Assembly: GCF_900582625.1 (NCBI RefSeq)
Contig: NZ_UTIQ01000241.1
Coordinates: 372,001 to 436,000 of the forward strand
DNA: 64,000 nucleotides
DNA from: Pseudomonas viridiflava
Lineage (GTDB): Bacteria > Pseudomonadota > Gammaproteobacteria > Pseudomonadales > Pseudomonadaceae
Direction: 5' to 3'
Made by a program: the position numbers and the translations under genes. How positions within the stretch are numbered: position 1 is the stretch's first letter; each line of letters opens with the position of its first letter. Shown here in pieces: positions 54,501-60,542 of this stretch. Under the pieces are notes generated by a model. It saw nothing but the letters and a program-made list of their open reading frames with translations. It searched no databases and was not told where the DNA came from.

Positions 54501-54621
54501 GTCGGTGGGCACGCTATTCACCCTGTTCGTGTTGCCGTGCGTGTACAGCTTGCTGGCCAAGCCGGATGCCGAGGCGGTGGAAATTGAACACGGTCGACCC
54601 ACCCATCCGGTTATTTCTTAA
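51550..54621 (+). CDS. RND efflux permease (HAE1-like, MexW-type position)
   Basis: A 1023-residue proton-driven inner-membrane transporter with 12 TM helices and two large periplasmic loops. Features in order: FIRRPVLATVVSLLIILLGF (TM1), the TM4 proton-relay Asp pair in AIGLVVDDAIVVVENIHR (D400, D401), TM10 with GLITKHGILIVEFAN (relay Lys at about 916) and the C-terminal TM12. Length is like MexF, MexB and AcrB. It is co-transcribed with the adaptor and ends in a terminator at 54628-54654. Substrates probably include antibiotics or detergents, but the sequence does not say which. Confidence 0.94.
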   Translation: MAFTDPFIRRPVLATVVSLLIILLGFQAFSKLTIRQYPKMENALIQVTTAYPGANAETIQGYITQPLQQALASAEGIDYMTSVSRQNYSVISIYARIGSDSDRLFTELLAKANEVKNQLPQNAEDPVLSKEAADASALMYVSFYSDELSNPQITDYLSRVIQPKLATLPGMAEAEILGNQVFAMRIWLDPVRLAAYGITTQEVNDAVRKNNFLSAAGETKGEYVVTSVNATTDLKSTEAFAAIPVKIVGDSRVLLKDIARVEMGAENYDSISSFDGTPSVYIGIKATPSANPLEVIKHVRAAMPELEAQLPPNLKVSIAYDATLFIQASIDEVVKTLFEAVLIVIVVVFLFLGAFRSVLIPVITIPLSMIGVMFFMQLMGYSINLLTLLAMVLAIGLVVDDAIVVVENIHRHIEDGKTPFNAAIDGAREIAVPVISMTITLAAVYAPIGFLDGLTGALFKEFALTLAGAVIISGIVALTLSPMMCSKLLRHEENPSGLAHKLDSIFDGLKVRYQRVLHGTLNTRPVVIFVAIVVLCLIPIMLKMIKSELAPDEDQGIVFMMATAPQPTNLNYLNAYTQQFPKIFKEFPEYYSSFQINGINGVQSGIGGFLLKPWSERSRTQMELLQDVQGKLGEIPGLQIFGFNLPSLPGTGEGLPFQFVVNTPNDYESLLQVTEKIKTRVQASGKFAFLDVDLAFDKPEIVVDIDRSKAALMGVDMEDLGGTLSTLLGEGEINRFTIDGRSYKVIAQVERAYRDNPGWLNNYYVKNGSGQMVPLSTLITVHDRARPTQLNQFQQLNSAIIQGFPIVSMGEAIDTVRQIAQEEAPRGFAFDFAGASRQYVQEGSALYVTFALALALIFLVLAAQFESFRDPLVIMVTVPLSICGALIPLFLGYSSMNIYTQVGLVTLIGLITKHGILIVEFANQLRREQGLSRRAAIEEAAAIRLRPVLMTTAAMVFGMVPLILATGAGAVSRFDIGLVIATGMSVGTLFTLFVLPCVYSLLAKPDAEAVEIEHGRPTHPVIS

Positions 54622-54627
54622 CGTTTG

Positions 54628-54654
54628 AAGCCCCGCACCCGCGGGGCTTTTTTT
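54628..54654 (+). terminator. terminator of the RND operon
   Basis: Nine-bp stem AAGCCCCGC/GCGGGGCTT with loop ACCC and seven T residues, directly after the permease stop. Confidence 0.88.
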
Positions 54655-54685
54655 CGGCCGTGTTTACTGCCGCACTCGCGGCGAC

Positions 54686-55010
54686 TTAGCCCACCGTCAT
54701 TCCCGCGAAGGCGGCGGTCCGACGACTCGGAATCCAGGTTTTTCAAGTTACGGCGTTCGACAGGCGAGCCTGGATCCCCGCGTTCGCGAGGATGACGGAG
54801 GACTTGGTTTAGCCCACCGTCATTCCCACGAAGGCGACGGTCCGACGACTCGGAATCCAGAGTTTTTCAGGTTACGGCGTTCGACAGGCGAGCCTGGATC
54901 CCCGCGTTCGCGAGGATGACGGAGGATTTGGTTTAGCCCACCGTCATTCCCGCGAAGGCGGCGGTCGGACGACTCGGAATCCAGGGTTTTTCGGGCTACG
55001 GTGCTCGTCA
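54686..55010. repeat. tandem intergenic repeat, about 123 bp, nearly three copies
   Basis: Copies start at 54686, 54809 and 54933 (each TTAGCCCACCGTCATTCCC, periods 123 and 124). The third ends early. Each contains GGTCCGACGACTCGGAATCC and, in the first two, GCCTGGATCCCCGCGTTCGC followed by GAGGATGACGGAGGA. They are of the same sequence type as 41111-41216. They fill most of the 475-base gap after the RND pump. Confidence 0.88.
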
Positions 55011-55047
55011 TTCTTCCCTGCGTTCTGCGGTTGGGCCACTATCGCCT

Positions 55048-55071
55048 TCGCGAGCGCGCTCGCTCCTACAG
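55048..55071. repeat. single REP unit
   Basis: TTCGCGAGCGCGCTCGCTCC followed by TACA, a REP arm of the class at 8002-8065, here unpaired, 26 bases before the SDR start. Confidence 0.6.
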
Positions 55072-55096
55072 ACCAAGAACAACAAAGGAAGCCCCC

Positions 55097-55924
55097 ATGT
55101 CCAAAACCGTTTTGATCACCGGCTGCTCCAGCGGCATTGGCCGCGCCCTGGCAGATGCTTTCAAGGCGGCCGGCTTTCGCGTCTGGGCCACGGCGCGCAA
55201 GGCCAGCGATCTGGCGGCGTTGAACGCCGCCGGTTTCGATGCGGTGGAACTGGACGTCAACGACAGCGCCGCCGTTGCGCAATTGGCGGCGCGGCTTAGC
55301 GATGAAGTGGGCGGCCTGGATGTGCTGATCAATAATGCCGGCTATGGCGCCATGGGGCCGCTGCTGGATGGCGGCCGCGAGGCGTTGCAGCGCCAGTTCG
55401 ATACCAATGTGTTTGCCCTCATCGACGTGACCCGTGCGCTGTTTCCGCTGTTGCGCCGCAGCCGTGGCGTGGTGGTGAACATCAGCAGCGTGTCAGGCGT
55501 TTTGGTGACGCCGTTCGCGGCCGCGTACTGCGCCTCGAAGGCGGCGGTGCATGCGTTGAGCAAAGGCTTGCGCATGGAGTTGGCGCCCTTTGGTGTGCGG
55601 GTGTTGGAAGTGCAGCCGGGGGCCATTGCGTCGAGCTTTGGCGCCAATGCCAGCCGCGAAGCTGAGCAGTTGATTGCCGAAGGATCGCCGTGGTGGCCGA
55701 TTCGCGAGGGCATTCGCGCCCGGGCGCGCGCGTCGCAAGACAACCCGACGCCGGCCAGCCACTTTGCCCGCGACGTATTGAGCGCCGTACAGCGCGCGGA
55801 ACCGCCGCGTTTGTTGCGCTTGGGCAACGGCAGCCGAGCGCTGCCCTTGCTCGCGCTGCTGCTGCCGCAAGGACTGATGGAGTGGGTGTTGAAGCGCAAG
55901 TTTGGCTTGGCGGGAAAGTTGTAG
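55097..55924 (+). CDS. SDR family oxidoreductase
   Basis: A classical short-chain dehydrogenase of 275 residues. The cofactor loop is LITGCSSGIGRALADAF (about 6-22), then NNAGYGAMGPLLDG (about 79-92). The catalytic Ser lies in VVNISSVSG and Tyr-Lys in YCASKAAVHALSKG. The first acidic/Arg residues after beta 2 (TARKASD) favour NADP(H). The substrate is unknown. AAAGGA lies 8 bases before ATG 55097; the open frame upstream from 55001 is repeat sequence. Confidence 0.9.
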   Translation: MSKTVLITGCSSGIGRALADAFKAAGFRVWATARKASDLAALNAAGFDAVELDVNDSAAVAQLAARLSDEVGGLDVLINNAGYGAMGPLLDGGREALQRQFDTNVFALIDVTRALFPLLRRSRGVVVNISSVSGVLVTPFAAAYCASKAAVHALSKGLRMELAPFGVRVLEVQPGAIASSFGANASREAEQLIAEGSPWWPIREGIRARARASQDNPTPASHFARDVLSAVQRAEPPRLLRLGNGSRALPLLALLLPQGLMEWVLKRKFGLAGKL

Positions 55925-55969
55925 TCCACCGGTGGCCGGGTGTTGGGCTTCGCTTCGCTCAACACCAGC

Positions 55970-57568
55970 CTACAAAGCGACTGGGGCGGTTGCGCCTTGG
56001 TACAACTTCACCTGATTGCGCCCGCTGTCCTTGGCCGCGTACATCGCCGCGTCGGCATTCTTGGTGAGCTGCACCTCGTCCTCGCCGTGCTCGGGAAACA
56101 GGGCAATGCCGGTGCTGGATGACAGGCTCAACGGTTGCCCACAGCCCAGGTCGAACGGTTGATTGAGGGCTTCGCGAATTTTTTCGGCGACCACTAACGC
56201 ATCGTTGTCACCGTCGATCACCGGCAGCAGCACCACAAACTCGTCGCCACCCATGCGTCCGACAATGTCCGACTCGCGCACGCAGTGTTGCAGCCGCTGC
56301 GCCACCACTTGCAGCAGGGTATCGCCGACATGGTGGCCAAGGGTGTCGTTGATGGGTTTGAAGCGGTCCAGGTCGATAAACATCAGCGCCAGCCGCGTGC
56401 TGTTGCGCCGAGCCTGGGCCAAGGCGTGGGTCAGGTGGTCGCTAAACAGCGCGCGGTTGGGCAGGCCGGTTAACGCATCATGCTCGGCCAGGTGGCGTAA
56501 ACGGGTTTCGCTGGCGCGCAGTTCGCGGGTCATTTCCCGCGCCAGGGTCTGCGCGCGGGAATGGCCGGTGGTCAACATCCACGTCAGCACGGTTAGCAGC
56601 AGGCTCAGGGCCAGACCGGCGCCGGCGATCAGCCCGGAATTGTCTTTGCTGATGGGCCGGTCGCGTTGTTGCTCGCTGAGCATTTCCAGGGTCCAGGTTC
56701 GCCCTGCCACCTCCAGGTACTCGACCGCATCGCTGGGGCCGCTGGGGCTGCGGACACTGCCTTCGCTGGAGTCGAACAACAGCGACGCCGGCGTGCGCTT
56801 CACGCCTTCGTGAATTTTGATGGCGATGGCGCTGGACTGCGGCCCGTACAAGCTGGCCATCAACTTGTTGATGCGCAGCGGCGCAACCACCCAACCGATC
56901 AGAGCCGCGCGGCGTTGGGCCTGATTAACGTGGGGTTTGCCTTTGGCGTACGCCGGCAGAAACATCAGAAAGCCGGCTTTGCTTTGCGCATCCGCTTCGC
57001 CGGGAATCACCAGCTCGACCTTGCCGGTGATTTTCGCGTCGCCGGAATCGCGCGCCTGCTCCATGGCCATGCGGCGTTCGGGGTCGGCGAAGGGGTCGAT
57101 CCCCAGCACCAGATGGCTGTTGCCAGACAGCATTTCCATCTGCACCACCGGCGCGTAGAACTCACGTTCTCCTTCTGGGCGCACCTGAAAGTCCGGCACG
57201 CCGCTGGCCCGCTGTTGGGCAATCAGCGCCGGCAAGGCCTCGCGGCTGCTCCATTGCACGAAACCGATGCCTTCCAGGCCGGCGTAGTCAACGCCCAGCT
57301 GCAGCGAGTCGAGGTAGGTTTTGAATTCTTCGCGACGCACCAGATCCGAAGCGGCGAACAGGCCCTGCACGCCGCGCAACACTTGTTCGTAGGCGGCGAT
57401 GCGTTGGTCGATGGCGCTGGTGGCTTCACGCAGGTTGTAGTCGGCGGTTTCCAGACGGTCGAGCTGGGCGTTGCGTTGCTCGTGGTGCCAGAGCCAATAG
57501 GTAACGCCCAACGACACCAGCAGAATCAGCGGCGCCAGTAATTTATAGCGAAGGCCAAGGCGCGACAT
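55970..57568 (-). CDS. CHASE-domain diguanylate cyclase
   Basis: A 532-residue inner-membrane protein. TM1 is about 9-28 and TM2 about 311-332, enclosing a periplasmic CHASE domain (about 60-290, VLRGVQGLFAASDLVRREEF). The GGDEF domain (about 370-525) has HDALTGLPNRALF, RMGGDEFVVLLPV (motif about 440-444) and an RxxD I-site (RESD, about 431-434), so it should make c-di-GMP and be product-inhibited. Its start overlaps or abuts the solute-binding gene stop (TGA at 57571-57573), which suggests translational coupling. ATG 57568 is preferred to TTG 57574. Confidence 0.92.
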   Translation of the reverse strand: MSRLGLRYKLLAPLILLVSLGVTYWLWHHEQRNAQLDRLETADYNLREATSAIDQRIAAYEQVLRGVQGLFAASDLVRREEFKTYLDSLQLGVDYAGLEGIGFVQWSSREALPALIAQQRASGVPDFQVRPEGEREFYAPVVQMEMLSGNSHLVLGIDPFADPERRMAMEQARDSGDAKITGKVELVIPGEADAQSKAGFLMFLPAYAKGKPHVNQAQRRAALIGWVVAPLRINKLMASLYGPQSSAIAIKIHEGVKRTPASLLFDSSEGSVRSPSGPSDAVEYLEVAGRTWTLEMLSEQQRDRPISKDNSGLIAGAGLALSLLLTVLTWMLTTGHSRAQTLAREMTRELRASETRLRHLAEHDALTGLPNRALFSDHLTHALAQARRNSTRLALMFIDLDRFKPINDTLGHHVGDTLLQVVAQRLQHCVRESDIVGRMGGDEFVVLLPVIDGDNDALVVAEKIREALNQPFDLGCGQPLSLSSSTGIALFPEHGEDEVQLTKNADAAMYAAKDSGRNQVKLYQGATAPVAL

Positions 57569-57570
57569 AC

Positions 57571-58368
57571 TCAAAAATTAACCAGCGTGTGAGCCAATTC
57601 GGCCGGCAAGTATTTGGCAAAGATGCGCTCCACCGTGCCGTCGGCGCGCATGCCATCGACCAGCGCGCGCCACTGCGCCTGCTCCTCGGGTGACAGCGAC
57701 TTCTTCGACATGATTAACCCGTGGGGCGTGGGTGCATCGCCGGTTTCCACCACGCGCGTCTGTTGGCGGATGTCATCGTTTTGCACCTGTGGGTAATCGA
57801 ACGGCTCGATGATCATGCCTTGGATTTGATTGGCCATCAGCACTTCATACAACGGTTCCAGGCGGCTGGCGTGGCGCACGCGGCGCTGCGTGGTGAGCTG
57901 ATCCACCAAATTATTGGCCTTGGGGCTGTAGCGAAAACTGCGAATGATGCCAAGCTGCAGCGCCGGGTCGGCAGCGAAATCCGCCAGGGTTTGCACGCCG
58001 GCGTCCTGGCGAACCAGCAGGTAAAACTGGTCGGAGAAATACCAGGCGAAACTGGCGAAACGGTTTCGCTCTTCGTTGGCGATGCCCGACAGGCTGAAAT
58101 CCAGCGCGCCTTGCTCGATCAACTGCCAGATGCGCGCGCGCGGCAACAGCGACACGGTGACGGTGCAGCCGCTGCGTTTTATCAACTCGTCGGCGAAGTC
58201 TTTATCGATGCCAGCGTCGGTGTCAGCTGAATACAGCAAGCCATGGTCATGCAGCGCCAGCGTCATGGTGCGGGTGCAGGCAATCCCTGGCGCAGCCTGC
58301 GCCAGCGTTGAAGCCCCGAGAATGAGTGCACTCAGCACACTAATAAGAAACGGCCGCATCACACCCAT
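57571..58368 (-). CDS. periplasmic solute-binding protein (SBP_bac_3-like)
   Basis: A 265-residue exported protein. The signal peptide is about 1-25 (ALILGASTLAQAA). The rest is a two-lobed binding protein of the amino-acid type (GIDKDFADELIKRSGCTVTV at the ligand lobe start, then DFSLSGIANEERNRFASFAW). There are no ABC membrane or ATPase genes nearby. Its stop overlaps the start region of the CHASE-GGDEF gene, suggesting it hands a signal to that periplasmic sensor. The ligand is unknown. ATG 58359 is an alternative start. Confidence 0.85.
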   Translation of the reverse strand: MGVMRPFLISVLSALILGASTLAQAAPGIACTRTMTLALHDHGLLYSADTDAGIDKDFADELIKRSGCTVTVSLLPRARIWQLIEQGALDFSLSGIANEERNRFASFAWYFSDQFYLLVRQDAGVQTLADFAADPALQLGIIRSFRYSPKANNLVDQLTTQRRVRHASRLEPLYEVLMANQIQGMIIEPFDYPQVQNDDIRQQTRVVETGDAPTPHGLIMSKKSLSPEEQAQWRALVDGMRADGTVERIFAKYLPAELAHTLVNF

Positions 58369-58507
58369 AACCCCAAAAAACAGACGACACCATGCGTAAG
58401 GTTTTTCCTACTTATACGCCTGCCCGACCAAAAGAATAGGTCAGCCCAGGGCAACGCGTATGGCGCGCCGCTAATGGCTGTCCGAAAACGTCGCGAATAG
58501 ACACGAA

Positions 58508-58529
58508 AACGCCCCGGAATCGGGGCGTT
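58508..58529 (-). terminator. terminator of the phosphoethanolamine transferase gene
   Basis: Nine-bp stem AACGCCCCG/CGGGGCGTT around a four-base loop, 18 bases past the gene end, with T residues on the minus strand. Confidence 0.75.
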
Positions 58530-58547
58530 GAATGGCACGTTGCGCCG

Positions 58548-60281
58548 TTACTGCTGGGCGGTTTCAAGCTCTTTAGGCGGCTGTTTGGGCTTGATCAGGC
58601 TGAAGTCGATCAGCGATTTCTTACTGCCATAGGGGTCGCCAATCATGCGCGGGCGTTCTTTGAACTGCGCGCTGACCAGGCTTTTGCTGGCGTCGAACTC
58701 ATCAAAACTGAGGCCGGCCAGATCCGCCCAGGTGTGAATCAACTGCGAGCTGCTGTACGGCCGCTTGGTGTCGGCGATAAAGCTCCACTCATGCCCTTCG
58801 CGCCATTTCGGCGAGGCCCAGACCATAAAGGGAATGGTGTACATCGGCGCGGTCGGTTTCGCCTCGTTGCGCCCCAGCACGTTGCCGGTGGGCGAGTCGA
58901 ACACGTCTTCACCATGGTCGGAGAGGTACAGCAGAAAACCGTTATCGTTTTTCTTGGCGTATTCACCGATCAGGCTCGACACCACGAAATCGTTGTACAG
59001 CACGGCATTGTCGTAACTGTTGTAGGTCGGCAGTTGGTCGTCACGCAGGCTGGCAGGCGCGCCCGAGCGGTCGGTGAATTTCTCGAACTCTGGCGGATAG
59101 CGGTACTGGTAACTCATGTGCGTGCCCAACAAGTGCACGACGATGAATTTCTTCGGCGCGTCTTCCTGCAACACCTTGGCGAACGGTGCCAACACATCAC
59201 CGTCGTACTGGCGCGCGTTCTGGTTGCGGTTGTTGTTCAGGTACACCTGCTCGTCGGCCTGCTCGGAAAACGTGGTGAGCATGGTGTTGCGCTTGGTCAT
59301 GGTCTGCTGGTTGGTAATCCAATAGGTCTTGAAGCCGGCCTGCTTCATGACGCTGACGATCGACGGCGTTTTCAGGTAAAGGTCCGGGCTCTCTTCATCG
59401 GCAAAGGTCAGCACCTGTTGTAACGCTTCGATGGTGTAGGGGCGCGGGGTGACCACGTCGTCGAACACCAGCATGTCATTGCGCAGTTTGTCGAGATTGG
59501 GCGTGGTGTTGCGCGGGTAGCCGTACAGGCTCATACGCTGGCGGTTGGTCGATTCGCCGATCACCAACACCAAGGTCGCCGGCTCGTTGCCAAGGCTGCT
59601 CTTGAGGTGTTTGAGCGGCGGAATTTTTGCCACGTCATTGAGCATGCCCTGCATGTTGCCCAACTGCTCACGGTATTGCCGGTAGCCCAACACCAGTTGC
59701 CACGGCACCGCCGGTTCCAATTTGGCTTCGACTTTGAGCAAGGCATCGCCCAAGGTTTTCTCGCGCAGGCTTTGGCTGATCAGCGGATAACCGAGCGAAC
59801 ACAACAACATAAACGCAGCCGCCGCAAACGCTGGCTGGCCGGTCATTTCAATCGGCCGCACCCGGCGCCACAACACGTAGGCCACCACGGTGTGCACGAC
59901 AAAGGCCGGCACCATCCACCAGGCGAAATATTGCGTCAGGTATTCGCTGCTCTCGGCCAGATTCGACTCGAACATGATGAAAATCACGCTCTGCGAAAAC
60001 TCCTGCCCGTAAATGAAAAAGTAGCCCAGGCTGGCCAGCGACCCGGCCCACAGCACCACGCCGATCACACCGGCGATCACCCGCGTTTTCGCCGGGAACA
60101 GCAACACCGGCACCAACCACAGCGCGCTCATCAAAAACGCCTGGCGGAACCCGGTGAAGCCGGACGTACCGGTAAGTTGAATAAGCAACTGCGGAACGCA
60201 GGAGAAATACCAAAAAAATAGAAACAACCAGCCTATTCCGGCCCAGTCGATGCCCCACCCTTTGCTGCTTCGAACTTGCAT
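58548..60281 (-). CDS. cptA: phosphoethanolamine transferase CptA-like
   Basis: A 577-residue inner-membrane enzyme that moves phosphoethanolamine from phosphatidylethanolamine to heptose I of the lipopolysaccharide core. Five N-terminal TM helices (about 15-180) precede a periplasmic sulfatase-like domain with VLVIGESTNRQRMSLYGYPR (catalytic Thr in GEST), YLSDHGEDVF (metal Asp/His) and HLLGTHMSYQYRYPPEF. Start 60281 (MQVRSSKGWG) replaces the longer frame to 60353. The modification reduces binding of cationic peptides in other species. The name is by family resemblance and could also be EptA-type. Confidence 0.83.
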   Translation of the reverse strand: MQVRSSKGWGIDWAGIGWLFLFFWYFSCVPQLLIQLTGTSGFTGFRQAFLMSALWLVPVLLFPAKTRVIAGVIGVVLWAGSLASLGYFFIYGQEFSQSVIFIMFESNLAESSEYLTQYFAWWMVPAFVVHTVVAYVLWRRVRPIEMTGQPAFAAAAFMLLCSLGYPLISQSLREKTLGDALLKVEAKLEPAVPWQLVLGYRQYREQLGNMQGMLNDVAKIPPLKHLKSSLGNEPATLVLVIGESTNRQRMSLYGYPRNTTPNLDKLRNDMLVFDDVVTPRPYTIEALQQVLTFADEESPDLYLKTPSIVSVMKQAGFKTYWITNQQTMTKRNTMLTTFSEQADEQVYLNNNRNQNARQYDGDVLAPFAKVLQEDAPKKFIVVHLLGTHMSYQYRYPPEFEKFTDRSGAPASLRDDQLPTYNSYDNAVLYNDFVVSSLIGEYAKKNDNGFLLYLSDHGEDVFDSPTGNVLGRNEAKPTAPMYTIPFMVWASPKWREGHEWSFIADTKRPYSSSQLIHTWADLAGLSFDEFDASKSLVSAQFKERPRMIGDPYGSKKSLIDFSLIKPKQPPKELETAQQ

Positions 60282-60420
60282 GTACCGCTGCTCCGCCAAA
60301 AACCCGGAAATCCGCCGGCAAAAAAAAGCACAGCGGAACGTATGGGCCTGCACGGTACGGGAGAGCGTGTGAAAATTATGTAAGCGTGGAGAAGCCCGAG
60401 TGGCGAGGTTTGCAGGAATC

Positions 60421-60503
60421 GCGGCTAATCGGAATGCCGCCCAGCCGCTCCCACAGGTTTTCGTGTTCTGTGGGAGCGGCTGGGCGGCATTCCGATTAGC
60501 CGC
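60421..60503. repeat. long perfect inverted repeat, 36-bp arms
   Basis: The arm at 60421-60456 (starting GCGGCTAATCGGAATGCCGC) is the exact reverse complement of 60468-60503, around the 11-base loop GTTTTCGTGTT. The core GCGGCTGGGCGG and CAGCCGCTCCCACAG resembles REP, but the outer parts are unusual. It lies between the cptA start and the LuxR regulator stop. Confidence 0.9.
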
Positions 60504-60542
60504 GATGGTTTTGGTCTGGCCGGCAATCGGCAGCGGGGCTGT

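Noticed and set aside
54686..55010. CRISPR-like array
   Set aside because: The repeats are over 120 bp with no spacers of constant size between short repeats and no cas genes; it is a tandem duplication.
55925..55969. Terminator after the SDR gene
   Set aside because: The hairpin GTGTTG...CAACAC exists, but it lacks a T-run and resembles a dispersed GTTGGGCTTCGC-type repeat also seen near 63302; I leave it uncalled.
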